Shown here: positions 45,687 through 56,100 of the stretch, piece after piece
Layout of the letters: the number at the start of each line of letters is the position of its first letter
Position numbering within the stretch: the first letter of the stretch is position 1
Origin: Deltaproteobacteria bacterium
Lineage (GTDB): Bacteria > Desulfobacterota > Syntrophobacteria > Syntrophobacterales > Syntrophobacteraceae
Direction: 5' to 3'
DNA: 64,000 bases
Assembly: GCA_021777755.1 (NCBI GenBank)
Contig: JAJYDE010000010.1
Location: 48,421-112,420 of the forward strand
Notes under the pieces: generated by a model
Database searches by the model: none
What the model saw: only the letters and a program-made list of their open reading frames with translations
What the model was told of the DNA's origin: nothing
Position numbers and translations under genes: made by a program

Positions 45687-46304
45687 CTAGTGAATCCATT
45701 TGCCAATTCTCGCCCATCTGACTTTGTGTGACAGGCTGTGGGCGTTACTGTCCCATGAAAAATAGATGAGGAAGGCTTTCCCCAGCACGTTCTTTATCGG
45801 CAGAGTCCCCCAAAAGCGGCTGTCCGCGCTGTTATTGCGGTTATCTCCCATAACGAACAGGCGGTCTTTGGGAACAACTACGGGCCCGTAGTTTTCCACC
45901 GTTTCGATAAATCCGGCGGGCTCGCTCTTGTTGAAGTAGCCCCAAGGGTCGGGCAGCAGCTTGTTATTGATGAAAATCTTTCCGTTGGTGATTTGAACGA
46001 TTTCACCGGGCAGTCCTATTACCCTCTTGATATAGTCTTCGGAGGTGTCTTTGGGATAAATGAAGACGATGACGTCTCCCCGCTTCGGCACCTTATGATA
46101 AAACAGCCTGGTTCCTTCGAAAGGAACTCGCACTCCATAGCTGAATTTATTGACCAGGATGTAATCTCCGGGCAAAAGAGTGGGCATCATCGAGCCGGAG
46201 GGGATGAAAAACGACTGGACGATAAAGGTCCGGATAAACAGAGCAAGAATTATGGCTATGATTACAGCCTCAATATTTTTCATTGCCTCCGATTTGGCGA
46301 ACAT
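45687..46304 (-). CDS. lepB: signal peptidase I
   Basis: 205 residues, inner membrane, active site outside. N-terminal hydrophobic anchor, catalytic Ser in PSGSMMPTL, general-base Lys in YIKRVIGLPG and the structural box MGDNRNNSADSRFWG. Cleaves signal peptides of secreted proteins. AAGGAAG precedes the ATG. Convergent with fixX, divergent from the degP-like gene. Confidence 0.94.
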   Translation of the reverse strand: MFAKSEAMKNIEAVIIAIILALFIRTFIVQSFFIPSGSMMPTLLPGDYILVNKFSYGVRVPFEGTRLFYHKVPKRGDVIVFIYPKDTSEDYIKRVIGLPGEIVQITNGKIFINNKLLPDPWGYFNKSEPAGFIETVENYGPVVVPKDRLFVMGDNRNNSADSRFWGTLPIKNVLGKAFLIYFSWDSNAHSLSHKVRWARIGKWIH

Positions 46305-46574
46305 ATCAACTTCCTTTCAGGGGTAACGACGAATATCTTTAGTCTTGGGTGGCCAGCTCAGATCAAGCGCCGAGTTTCCGGAATAATAAAGGAAATGACG
46401 GTAAACGCAACCCTAATTCGGCCGACGGGGACGGCGGAGGCTGTGCGGTTTCAATCTTTTCTCCAGATTCGGGGTGCGCGGATTTAAACATCCAAACCCC
46501 GACCTTCAATTTTGACGATATGCGGTATGCTTAGCCTCCCCGAAGGGGTGCATTCCCGATAGGAGTACTTATAG

Positions 46575-46603
46575 TTGCCATAGTTTTGATCGGCTCGTAG
46601 AAT
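46575..46603 (+). promoter_or_regulatory. probable promoter of the Do-type protease
   Basis: TTGCCA (46575-46580) and TAGAAT (46598-46603), 17-base spacer, about 40 bases before the start codon. The rest of 46305-46570 shows no gene; it must also hold the lepB promoter. Confidence 0.4.
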
Positions 46604-46642
46604 GGGGGACGAATCGCATATGGAAAATGGAGGAGTATGGAA

Positions 46643-48079
46643 ATGGCGCAAAAACGTTTGAAACATCCGGTCTATCTGATTTTAATGATTTCACTGGCGT
46701 CTGCCCTTGTTTTGACCTACGGGATCATCAAACCGCGGGCGCAAACCAATGAACCCAACCTGGTGACCGCCGTCGAAACAGTGGCAAAACAGGCGATCCC
46801 AGCGGTCGTTCACGTCGAAGTAACCGAGCGACAGGAGATTGCAAACCCCTTTCTTCCCTTTCAAAACGAACCTTTCTTCAGATATTTTTTCGGAATGCCC
46901 AATATGCCCAAGAAGTTCCAACGCGAGGTGTTCGGGCTGGGAAGCGGGGTCATACTGGATGCGGCCGGCCATATTCTCACCAATTACCACGTGGTGGGCG
47001 GAGCGACCAAGATCAAGGTGGTGCTGGCCGACGGCAGGGTCTTTTCCGGAAAATCGGTCAAGGTCGTAGGGACCGATCCGAAGACGGATCTGGCCGTTAT
47101 TCAAATCATTGGCAAGGACCCCTTTCCCTATCTTCCACTGGGAAACTCGGACCAGGTACAAGTGGGACAGTGGGTGGTGGCCATCGGGCAGCCGCAGGGC
47201 TTGAGTGAAACGGTCACCCAGGGGATCATCAGCGCGAAGCACCGTGCAGGCCTATCCGAACCCAGCAGCTACCAGGATTTCCTGCAGACCGACGCGGCGA
47301 TAAACCCGGGCAACAGCGGCGGTCCGCTTATGGACCTCAAGGGCGAGGTGATCGGCATAAATTCGGCGATCATCTCCAAGTCCGGCGGGTTCGAAGGGCT
47401 TGGCTTCGCAATTCCAAGCAATATTGCCAAACACGTCTCCCGCGAGTTGATAAAACATGGCAAGGTGGTTCGGGGCTGGCTGGGGCTGACCCTGCAGAAG
47501 ATCACTCCCGAACTTGCCAAATCGTTTAACTTGAGCAGTTACAAAGGCTCGCTTGTCTCTGACGTTTTCAAGGATGGTCCGGCCTATCGCGCGGGGCTTA
47601 AACGCGGAGACATCATCACGGCCTTCCAGGGACAGCCGGCGGATAATCCTTCGATATTGCGAAACGACGTCTCTCTTACCCCTCCGGGAACGCAGGTGAC
47701 GCTCACCGTGGAGCGTAACGGCGCAAAACGCGATATTTCGGTCAAGATCGGCAATCTCGAAACGCAGCAAACAGCAATCCAGAAGACGTTGAGAGAGGAA
47801 TTCGGCCTTACCGTCAGGCCCATGAGCGCGGACGAGGCAAACAGGTACGGGCTTGGTTCCCAGTCGGGAGTGGCTGTAGTCGCCGTCTCACCCGGGAGTC
47901 CTTTCGCCAGAGCGGGCTTTCAAAAAGACGACATAATCCTGCAAATCGGCAATAACAAGGTGGACAGCGCGGCGGAACTGCTCACCATGCTAAGGGCGTT
48001 GAAAGGACGTGACATCAATGTCCTGGCAGTCGATCACAATTCGGGACAGAGCACCGTCGTCCAAATGCGTTTGCCTTAA
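46643..48079 (+). CDS. Do/DegQ-family periplasmic serine protease
   Basis: 478 residues with an N-terminal signal or anchor (YLILMISLASALVLTYGI), a trypsin-like domain and two PDZ domains. The triad is complete: His in TNYHVV, Asp in TDLAVI, Ser in GNSGGPL. Degrades or refolds damaged envelope proteins. GGAGG is 9 bases from ATG 46643 and only 3 from ATG 46637, so the second is preferred. Confidence 0.92.
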   Translation: MAQKRLKHPVYLILMISLASALVLTYGIIKPRAQTNEPNLVTAVETVAKQAIPAVVHVEVTERQEIANPFLPFQNEPFFRYFFGMPNMPKKFQREVFGLGSGVILDAAGHILTNYHVVGGATKIKVVLADGRVFSGKSVKVVGTDPKTDLAVIQIIGKDPFPYLPLGNSDQVQVGQWVVAIGQPQGLSETVTQGIISAKHRAGLSEPSSYQDFLQTDAAINPGNSGGPLMDLKGEVIGINSAIISKSGGFEGLGFAIPSNIAKHVSRELIKHGKVVRGWLGLTLQKITPELAKSFNLSSYKGSLVSDVFKDGPAYRAGLKRGDIITAFQGQPADNPSILRNDVSLTPPGTQVTLTVERNGAKRDISVKIGNLETQQTAIQKTLREEFGLTVRPMSADEANRYGLGSQSGVAVVAVSPGSPFARAGFQKDDIILQIGNNKVDSAAELLTMLRALKGRDINVLAVDHNSGQSTVVQMRLP

Positions 48080-48093
48080 AAGAGTACCATCGA

Positions 48094-48135
48094 CCGGGTC
48101 GGGAAAGGGAAAAGTCTTTCCCTTTCCCGACCCGG
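48094..48135. terminator. 19-bp perfect hairpin after the protease gene
   Basis: Arms 48094-48112 and 48117-48135 pair without mismatch around loop AGTC. It lies 15 bases after the stop codon. No T-run follows, but the strength and position suggest transcription termination or mRNA stabilisation. Confidence 0.6.
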
Positions 48136-48193
48136 GTGGACTGAAGGATTTGCCGGCTCGCAGCGGCAGTGCGCCCCCCGCGGGCTTGGCGGA

Positions 48194-48847
48194 TCAGTAG
48201 TTCCGCCGAAAAGTTACAAACCTGCTCACCAAAGAGCCGGTCATGAGAACAGCCGCGCCAATAGCCAGGAGGGCCACCAGGCTCAGGGTCTGGGGAACGA
48301 TTTTTATTATGGCCAAAATTCCCAGGGTTATGGCGCCCAAACCCGCGAGCACCTCGATGCCGGACAGCGCCGAAGCCGACTCGCGGGCGATTTCCTGCGA
48401 CATGCCCCGTACGCCGAAGTGTTCGCTTTCCAGGTCGCTAAGACTCGTCTGTGTGCCGCTATCCAATACCAGCGCCGTGCCGTAGACGATAATCGCCACA
48501 GGGATAAGGGTGTGAGGGACGATGCCCAGAATGGCCAGAATCCCCAAGGCGATTCCGACGCAACCCGCCAGAAACCCGGCGGTCATACCTCCCCATGTGC
48601 TGGAAGCTTCAACATTGCCGGAGGACTCGTTTCTGGCCAGAATTGCAAAACGCCTGCCGATATCGCCGGCTTCAAACACGAATGCCGCCCCCAGGGCAAT
48701 GGTGGCAACGGAGGCCAACAACCACGGATAGATGTTGGCCAGTCCGATAATGGCCAGAGCCAGGGCGCCCAGTCCCACCAGCGCCTCCGCCACCGTGTTG
48801 CCCATTGCCATTTTGGAGGTTTGGATTGTTCCACGCTCACCGTTCAT
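48194..48847 (-). CDS. multi-pass membrane protein of unknown function
   Basis: 217 residues with six hydrophobic segments in repeated pairs (ALGILAIL/GIVPHTLIPVAII-like units appear twice, and a third related pair at the N terminus), suggesting an internal threefold repeat. Segments resemble DUF308/HdeD-type proteins in character, but I do not assign it. ATG 48847 has AAGGAG in front. Single gene. Confidence 0.65.
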   Translation of the reverse strand: MNGERGTIQTSKMAMGNTVAEALVGLGALALAIIGLANIYPWLLASVATIALGAAFVFEAGDIGRRFAILARNESSGNVEASSTWGGMTAGFLAGCVGIALGILAILGIVPHTLIPVAIIVYGTALVLDSGTQTSLSDLESEHFGVRGMSQEIARESASALSGIEVLAGLGAITLGILAIIKIVPQTLSLVALLAIGAAVLMTGSLVSRFVTFRRNY

Positions 48848-49254
48848 TTCAATTCTCCTTCCCATAGTCTTAAACTGCCGGGCGGGCATGGCGGTTGCCG
48901 GACCACGGAAATAATCGAGAATATTTTGACTATCTAATTATGTAATTCCCTGTTGTGATCCAGTGGTGAACTCGACCCGACCGGTCGCCGGCGGAACCTC
49001 ACCCGTTACCCGCCGCTATTTTCAATATAATCACAGGGGGCGCGTAATGCGCAACTCGGAGTCCGTGAGGCTTCCGGCCGGGTCTGGAGGAGGCGCGGGG
49101 CGATGGCTTTGCGCGATCCGGTTCGGTGCTGCGAGAGGATTGTGATGGCCGCCGTCCCCGACCACAGTCCGTTTTTAATCAGAGGCCCCCGTCAGGATCA
49201 ATAGGGGTAAAGACGGCAAACTTCCACACATATGGGAATACGGCATCTCGGACA
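48848..49254. other. intergenic interval without supported genes
   Basis: About 400 bases between the membrane protein gene and the 3' end of the AAA+ gene. An AT-rich patch near 48925-48965 probably holds the promoter for the leftward membrane protein gene. Nothing else stands out. Confidence 0.4.
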
Positions 49255-50337
49255 CTATACCCTCGAAAAGGTCAGGGAGTCTTTTTCGAACTCCTCTATT
49301 ATTTCATCGGTCAAAGAGGGCCGCATGCCGGCCATGGCACGAACAAAATCCTGCGTGTTCACCCTGTAGTCTTTGTTTGCGGCCACCTCACGTTCGAAAG
49401 CCGATTGGGCGACCTGTTCGAAAAGGTACTGGATATCGGCGGGCGTGAAGCGGGCTGTCTCGGCCACAAGCCGGTCCGCATCGATTTGGCCGACGTTGAT
49501 CCGCGACAAATAGAATTCGAGAATGGTCTTTCGTTCATCGGCACTGAGACCTCCGACCGGAATAATGCAGTCGAAGCGTCCCGGCCGAAGCAGCGCGGGG
49601 TCCAAATGCCGGATGTAATTGGTGGCGCAAACGAGTAGCAGCCGTTTGGATTCGTTTTTGAAAAGCGGGACCTGCTTCAAGAATTCGTTCGTTATGCACT
49701 TGTCGAGCCGGTCGGCCTCATCGCGGCAATGGGCGAGTTCATCGAATTCGTCTATGAATATGACGACCTCGTCTAGCTGCCTGACTTTTTCCATTGTCCG
49801 CCGCAGATTGGCGCCCAACCTGTCCGCCCCGTCCTCCATGAGCATGCTCGGCGCGATTTCGATGTACCACCAGGACAAAACACCGGCTATCGCCTTGACA
49901 AAGTGGGTCTTGCCCGTGCCCGGAGGACCGAAGAAGATGATTGTCCGGGGAGGGCTCACGCCGTGCTTGCGGGACAGGTCCTCCATTGTCAGGGGCAAAA
50001 TGATTCTGCGATTGACCAGCTTTTTGGGTGGCTGAGAATCTGAAATGGTATCCCAGATATCGCGTCCGAAGGTTTGTGCCCCCATCTCGTTCAGGAGGTC
50101 CTTTCTTTGGTAAGAAAGGTACTCGGCCATAGCCTGATCCATGTTTTCGAGAAAATCGATGCAGGCCGTCCGGGCGCCGACGTCTCTTGCCAGCCGCTCA
50201 GACAACAGCCACTTGTGCTGCTCGATTTTAGCCCAGAGCTGCGCGGCGACTTCGGGTTCGAACCTGGCTCCGGACATCTCGAAAATCTTGCTTGCGCATT
50301 CTTCTCCGGTAAGGTTTTCCACAACATTCAGATGCAC
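49255..50337 (-). CDS. AAA+ ATPase with unusual N-terminal module
   Basis: 360 residues. The AAA+ core (about 120-310) has Walker A FFGPPGTGKTH, Walker B VVIFIDEFDEL, sensor 1 CATN and arginine-finger RPGRFD. It resembles proteasome-type and FtsH-like classical AAA domains. The N terminus includes EQHKWLLSERLARDVGAR, reminiscent of a motif in DUF4032 proteins, so it may have a related adaptor function. No protease domain is attached. No operon partner is visible. Confidence 0.85.
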   Translation of the reverse strand: MHLNVVENLTGEECASKIFEMSGARFEPEVAAQLWAKIEQHKWLLSERLARDVGARTACIDFLENMDQAMAEYLSYQRKDLLNEMGAQTFGRDIWDTISDSQPPKKLVNRRIILPLTMEDLSRKHGVSPPRTIIFFGPPGTGKTHFVKAIAGVLSWWYIEIAPSMLMEDGADRLGANLRRTMEKVRQLDEVVIFIDEFDELAHCRDEADRLDKCITNEFLKQVPLFKNESKRLLLVCATNYIRHLDPALLRPGRFDCIIPVGGLSADERKTILEFYLSRINVGQIDADRLVAETARFTPADIQYLFEQVAQSAFEREVAANKDYRVNTQDFVRAMAGMRPSLTDEIIEEFEKDSLTFSRV

Positions 50338-50568
50338 CTGATCACCTCGGTTTCCATCTCATTGGATTTATAGGGGAGCTATATAATTCTTAAAAGGGTT
50401 CTTGGCAAGGCGAGCCGGTCCGAGCCATCAACTCGAACCTCCCTCATTGAACAGCCGGAGGGGGCTTTCACGATTTTTTTCAATTCCCTTGTGATATTGA
50501 AAAATTTTTCTCATTATGGCTGCTTCCGCGCTTGAGCGATTATTCACGTAAGATGGGGGATATTGATA

Positions 50569-51381
50569 ATGCCGCATGGATTTGAACTGGTGCTGGTAGG
50601 CTTGGCCGCGGTGGCCGGCGGGGCTGTCAACGCCCTGGCCGGCGGGGGGACCCTTATAACTTTTCCCACGCTGGTCGCGTTGGGCATTCCCGCCGTTGCC
50701 GCCAATGTGACCAATACGGTTGCCCTGTGCCCAGGATACCTTGGAGGCACTTTTGCACAGATAAAGGATTTGCGGGGGCAAAAACGCAGGCTCATCCTGC
50801 TCCTGCCCGCGGGGGTGATCGGAGGAATCGCCGGAGGACTTCTGCTCTTAAATACCGGGGAGCATACCTTTCGGCTCCTGGTGCCTTATCTTATTTTGCT
50901 AGCTTCAGTCCTTCTGGCCTCCCAGGCGCCGGTACGAAACTTTCTGGCCGGCCGGGCGGCGGCCCGAAACCAAACCGGGCACCCCGTGGCGGAAAAGCCC
51001 ATCGAGAGCCGGTCGGGACGGCTTACCGGCGCAGAGGCGATCACCGCGATCCTGGTGGCTCTTGCCGCCGTGTACGGAGGCTATTTCGGAGCAGGTCTCA
51101 GCGTGATCGTGCTCGCGGTCCTGGGCTTTGTACTGGACGATTCTCTAACGCGGCTCAATGCTATCAAACAATTGCTCGCCCTGGTGATAAACGTGGCCGC
51201 CGCCCTTTTTTTTCTTTTCTCCAAAGAAGTGGTCTGGCAGGCGGCTCTGATCATGGCCGCGGGGTCTATAATCGGCGGTTTTATCGGAGGGCGGCTTGCG
51301 GGCTCCATCTCCCCGGTCCTGTTGCGCCGGATCGTGGTGACCATCGGTGTGGGGATAAGCATCCTCTACTTCGTGCACTGA
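50569..51381 (+). CDS. TauE/SafE family sulfite or organosulfonate exporter
   Basis: 270-residue inner-membrane protein with about eight helices in two halves, each starting with a glycine-rich repeat ([19 protein letters not shown] and [17 protein letters not shown]) typical of the family. Exported anion is unknown; sulfur anions are plausible in a sulfate-reducer relative. GGGGGA precedes ATG 50569. Convergent with fdhE. Confidence 0.85.
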   Translation: MPHGFELVLVGLAAVAGGAVNALAGGGTLITFPTLVALGIPAVAANVTNTVALCPGYLGGTFAQIKDLRGQKRRLILLLPAGVIGGIAGGLLLLNTGEHTFRLLVPYLILLASVLLASQAPVRNFLAGRAAARNQTGHPVAEKPIESRSGRLTGAEAITAILVALAAVYGGYFGAGLSVIVLAVLGFVLDDSLTRLNAIKQLLALVINVAAALFFLFSKEVVWQAALIMAAGSIIGGFIGGRLAGSISPVLLRRIVVTIGVGISILYFVH

Positions 51382-51395
51382 GTTCCGGGGCCGAA

Positions 51396-52301
51396 TCAAC
51401 CCGGTTGGTTCCATGGTGCGGAGACGATGGGCCGATAGCCTTCTTTTGCCGCCAGGATGTCCAAGGAAATCAAGCCCAAAGGTGCCAGGTCGGGGTGGAG
51501 TTTTTTCGAGCTTTCGACCAGGTCCATCACCGGCAGGTATTGGCCGCACCCGCGGCAGGCGTGAATACGATCCCGCTCCCGCCCCCGGACCGTTAGAATG
51601 TTCAACCGGTCGTGGCCGTTTTCCCCGCAGGCCGGACAGACCAGCCGGACAAATCGCCAGAGGTGGCCGCAAAGGCAGCAATGAAGCCAAAGCCTGCCGG
51701 ACTTGGACACGATGAATTCGGAAGGGTCGTGTCTTTCCTTGAGTAAGCCGTAATCGGGCCCGCCGCCGCACACGGGACACCGTCCCCTGCACCAGAGCGC
51801 GTCATCGGCAAGCCCGCCCATCGTCTTGCGGAATGCGCGAAAAACAGGCTTGAGGCACTCGAGGCAAAGAAAATATAGCGTGCCGACCGGGATGTGGAAC
51901 TCGGCGGCGAGAGGATCGATATTTCCTGTGCAGGCGGCTTCGATGATCGTTGCCGTGCGGCCCGGCATCGCCTCGATTACCGAGAGCAGGGCTGCCGCGT
52001 GGGGTTGGAGCGGCGAAAAGATCTCGGCCAGCAGGGGAAGGATGCTTTGCGCCGATTGAACAAAACCGCCATTAAGGAGCGAGGGGGCGATACCGGCCAG
52101 GAGGGGCTCGCCGGCCTCGAAGGATTTTTCGTCGAAAACCGCGGCCGGCACGGCCAAAGCCATCGCAATCTCATCCCGGCGCCTTGCGAGCAGGGCGAAA
52201 CTCTGCGGCATTTGGCCGGTTTCGGGCGCCCGGGCACTCATCTCCCGGGCCGCCGTCTCGGCATCCGTTGTCAGATTGTCTATAAGTTCGACAGGAAACA
52301 T
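51396..52301 (-). CDS. fdhE: formate dehydrogenase accessory protein FdhE
   Basis: 301 residues with the rubredoxin-like paired cysteines of FdhE: CPVCGG, CCLCGHLWR, CPACGEN and CRGCGQY. FdhE-type proteins bind iron and are needed for activity of exported formate dehydrogenases. Last gene of the fdhABE set. Confidence 0.9.
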   Translation of the reverse strand: MFPVELIDNLTTDAETAAREMSARAPETGQMPQSFALLARRRDEIAMALAVPAAVFDEKSFEAGEPLLAGIAPSLLNGGFVQSAQSILPLLAEIFSPLQPHAAALLSVIEAMPGRTATIIEAACTGNIDPLAAEFHIPVGTLYFLCLECLKPVFRAFRKTMGGLADDALWCRGRCPVCGGGPDYGLLKERHDPSEFIVSKSGRLWLHCCLCGHLWRFVRLVCPACGENGHDRLNILTVRGRERDRIHACRGCGQYLPVMDLVESSKKLHPDLAPLGLISLDILAAKEGYRPIVSAPWNQPG

Positions 52302-52322
52302 CCTCGGATTAATCCCGTAATT

Positions 52323-53042
52323 CTACACGGAGTGCCGGAAAGGCGCCGTCAGGCGACCCAGCAGCTCCCTGCGGCTATAGTTTGCAACAGCCTCTTTCTT
52401 CGGCCTTTGCAATGCCAGCTTCGGGTTGGTGACAAGGTAAATCACTCCCGCATCGTCAGGGTCGACGAGTTGCGCACGGGGGTGGGAAGCCTTGACCACC
52501 TCCAGCCGTTGGTGGGCCATGGCGAGCATCTTGTCCCGTTCACCGTGGTTCATGGCGCCCGTGCAACAGGTTTTAACGCAGACGGGGGGAAGGCCCGTGT
52601 GCTGCCGGTCGACACACATGTCGCACTTGGTAAGCCGGCCGGTCGCATCGTTTCGCCTGGGGATGTCGTAGGGACATGCCTGCTGGATTTCCTTGCACTG
52701 GTCGGCGGTGAGTTTGGCAGTTTCTTCGGTGTAGATGACCGCCCCGGTTTTTTTATCCACTACGATTGCTCCGGGCGCAAAGCTTTGCGCCGCGCTCTTG
52801 CAGGAGGGCGAAAGGCAATGATGGCACTGGTCGGGGAAGAAAAGCCACTCCACTTTTCCGGCGGTTTTTTCTTCGGCGAACCGCACGACTTTATAGTTGA
52901 AAGGATTGAGATCGGGCGGGTTCTGATGCGTCCCGCGCTGCCTTGTGGCAACCGCCGGGAGGCCGTGCCACTGCTTGCAGGCCACCTGGCAACCGCGGCA
53001 GGCGATGCAGCGTGAGGTGTCGATGAAAAGCGCCTTTGACAT
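52323..53042 (-). CDS. fdhB: formate dehydrogenase iron-sulfur subunit
   Basis: 239 residues with four [4Fe-4S] clusters of the FdnH/HybA type: CIACRGCQVACKQ (near residue 12), CHHCLSPSC (near 75), CPYD and CDMCVD, and CVKTCCTGAM. It conducts electrons from the catalytic subunit. No signal peptide, so it would be exported together with the Tat-bearing catalytic subunit. The twin-helix cytochrome b subunit is not adjacent. ATG 53042 has GGGAGAA before it. Confidence 0.92.
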   Translation of the reverse strand: MSKALFIDTSRCIACRGCQVACKQWHGLPAVATRQRGTHQNPPDLNPFNYKVVRFAEEKTAGKVEWLFFPDQCHHCLSPSCKSAAQSFAPGAIVVDKKTGAVIYTEETAKLTADQCKEIQQACPYDIPRRNDATGRLTKCDMCVDRQHTGLPPVCVKTCCTGAMNHGERDKMLAMAHQRLEVVKASHPRAQLVDPDDAGVIYLVTNPKLALQRPKKEAVANYSRRELLGRLTAPFRHSV

Positions 53043-53061
53043 TAGACTTCTCCCTTCATGG

Positions 53062-56000
53062 CTAAACGAAGAGTTCTGTAACTTTTTCGGCCTTGCGTAC
53101 ATCCACCAGGCAGGCCTTGTATTCCGGGATCGATACGTTGGGATCGCAAACGGAGGAGGAAAGCCGGTTGGTGGCGTCTCCGGCCCCGGGGGTGGTCCAG
53201 CCGAAGCAGAAGGGCATTCCCACCAGGTGGACGGTTTTGCCCAGCACCTTGAAGGGCGTGATGCGAACCGTCACCATGGCGATGGCCTCCACCCTGCCCC
53301 TGGCGCTTTCCACCACCACGGGGTCTCCGTTGCCTATCCCGCGCATTTTGGCCAGTTCGGGGCTCATCTCCACGTACAACTGCGGTTCGGCTTCGAGGAG
53401 CAGGGGAGCGTTGCGGGTATCGACGCCCCCGCACCACTGCTCGGCCACCCCGTAGGTTGTGAGCACGAACGGGAAACGCGGGTCTCCCGGTTTGGCCAGG
53501 ACGTCCATGTCGCTTTGCGCCGTCTTCAGGCAGGGATTGCTGAGTTGGGCGGAGAAAGGCTGGGCTTTGAGGGGCGTTTCCGCCGGCTCGTAGTGTTCCG
53601 GAAAAGGTCCGTCGACGCGCCCCGGACCGTACAGCTGCCCCATGCCCTCGGTCTGCATGATGAAGGGATACTTGCCCCCGGGAAGAGCCATTGGAGGGGC
53701 CGGTCCGTCGGGGACATCGCCCACCCATTTATCGTTTTCCCAGGCGATCACGGGTTGTGCGGTGTTATAGGGCTTGCCGTTAGGATCGACCGATGCGCGG
53801 TTATAGAGAATGCGCCGATTTACCGGCCAGGCCCAGGAGAAGTTCGGAAAAAGGCCGATGCGGGCCTGCATGGCGGTCTGGGCAAGATCGCGGCGCCTTC
53901 CGAGATTGCCTGCCGGCCCATAGGAGCCCGCATAGAGCCAGTTGAGCGAGGCGGTCGAGCCGTCGTCTCTTAGAAAAAGAAAACCCTGGACCTGTTCGCC
54001 CTTTTTGAATGTCTTGCCGTTGACCGTAATGTCTCGGGTGTACCCGCCGTTGATCTTTCTTGCCACGGCATCGGCGTCATAGTCCTGCGGCCAGTCCATT
54101 TTGAGAACGGGGTCGGGAAAAGCGCCCGATTCCTTTGCGTACAGCGCCCGCACGCGCTTGAAAATTTCAACTGTCATCCAGCCCATCGAGCGGCTCTGCC
54201 CCATGGGCTCGATGCCCTTGCCGTGCCACATGAGCCACCGGCCGCTGTTGGTGATCGAGCCGTCCTTTTCACCGCGTTGGCACGAGGGCAGCAGGAAGAC
54301 CTCCGTTTGAATCTTTTTGGGCTCCACACCGGGACGGCGCCAGAAATCGCTTGTCTCCGAATGGTGGATTTCAGCCACCGCAAGCCAGTCGAGCTTGTCG
54401 AGGGCCTTGCGGACCTTGTTGCTGTTGGGCATGCTCTGTGCCGGGTTGTGGCCGAGGACGAGCCCGCCCTTGATCTGTCCCTTGTACATCCTGTCCACCA
54501 GGAAGATGACCGAGTAATCCACGCCGGGGTCCGCTTTGGGCAGAAAGTCGTAGCCGAAGCCGTTTTCGCTTGTCGCCGCATCCCCCATCCAGGCCTTGAG
54601 GAGACTCACCACGTATTTGGGCTTGTTGCTCCACCAGTTGACGCTTTTGGGTTCGCGGGTCGCGGGCGTGTTTACCTTCAGATACTCTTCCAGGCTGACC
54701 TGGTCGGAGGTGGGCGAGGGCAGATATCCCGGCAGGCTGTTCCAGAGGATGCAATGGTCGGTGGAACCCTGAACATTGGGCTCTCCGCGCAGGGCGTTGA
54801 TGCCTCCGCCGGCGACCCCCATGTTGCCCAGAAGCAACTGTACGATGGTCGAAAGGCGGATGTTTTGGACCCCGACGGTATGCTGGGTCCAGCCAAGCGC
54901 ATACATCATCGTACCGGCTTTGCCGGCCGCCCCGGTCGCCCCGTAGATCTCGTAGACTTTGAGAAGATCGCGGACGGGGACCCCGGTAACAGCCGAGACC
55001 TTTTGCGGGGTATAGCGCCGGTAGTGCTTTTTCATCAACTGAAAGACGCACCGGGGGTCTTTGAGCGTCACGTCCCGCCTCGGGACTCCGTTTTGGTCGG
55101 AGGCGAACCCCCACTTTTTTTGATCGTATTTTTTCGCCCCTGGATCGTAGCCGGAAAAAAGGCCATTTTTGAAACCATACCCTTCGCCCACTATAAAGGA
55201 GGCATTGGTATACTGGGCCACATATTCCCGGTTGAATTGCTCCTTCTCCAGGATGTGGCGAACCATGCCGCCAAGCAAGGCGATGTCCGTTCCGCTTCGA
55301 AGCGGCACGTGCATGTCGCTTCTGGCCGAGGTGCGCGAGAATTTGGGGTCGATGTGGATGACTTTGGCCCCCGCGTCTTTGGCCTTGAGCACCCATTTGA
55401 AAGAGATCGGGTGATGCTCGGCGGCGTTGCTGCCCATAATGAGCACAACGTCGGCATTTTTGATGTCGATCCAGTGGTTGGTCATTGCGCCGCGTCCAAA
55501 CGACTCTGCCAGAGCCGCCACAGTGGCGCTGTGTCAGACCCTCGCCTGATGGTCCCTGTGGATCACGCCCAGTCCCGTCAGCATCTGGTGGGTAAGAGCG
55601 CACTCCTCGTTATCCATCTGCGAGGCGCCCAGTTCGAAGATGCTTTCAACCCGGTTCACCAGCAGGCCTTTGGCGTTTTTGGCGATAAAATCCCTGTCCC
55701 GTGTATCCTTGATCTTTCGTGCAATGCGGTCCAGTACGAAATCCCAGTCCTTTTCCTCCCAATTCTCGCTTCCCGGAGCACGATAGAGCGGCTTCTGGAG
55801 CCGCTGCTCGCTATAGTGCATGGACTGGAAAGCAGCCCCCTTGGCACAAAGCGCCCCCTCGCTCACGGGAAAATCCGGGTCGCCCTCCGCGGCCACCATT
55901 TTGCCGTCCTTTATCGACATGATCACGTTACAGCCGCAGGAGCAGAAATGGCAGATGGAGAGTACCTCCCTTGCGCCCTCGAGTTTCAGGTCCGCTGCGA

Positions 56001-56100
56001 CAACTCTTGCGGGATCAAGGTCGAATCCCAGGTCCGTAAGGCCCAGGCAGGCCGCCCCCGTTCCCGCAAGCTTCATGAAACCTCTTCGAGAAATATTCAT
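53062..56100 (-). CDS. fdhA: selenocysteine formate dehydrogenase catalytic subunit, Tat exported
   Basis: 1012 residues read through UGA at 55536-55534 (Sec189), in the family context HQARV-U-HSATVAALAES. N-terminal twin-arginine signal SRRGFMKLAG, then the [4Fe-4S] motif CHFCSCGC and the molybdo/tungsto-bis-MGD domains. In syntrophs such an enzyme interconverts formate and CO2 in the periplasm. ATG 56100 begins MNISRRGFMK; the frame is open upstream. Followed by fdhB and fdhE. Confidence 0.95.
55504..55536 (-). promoter_or_regulatory. Sec codon UGA and downstream SECIS-like hairpin of fdhA
   Basis: On the coding strand the UGA is followed after 17 bases by GGCTCT-GGC-AGAGTC, a 6-bp stem (one GU pair) with a loop starting in G. 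This fits bacterial SECIS geometry and shows this genome must decode UGA as selenocysteine. Confidence 0.7.
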
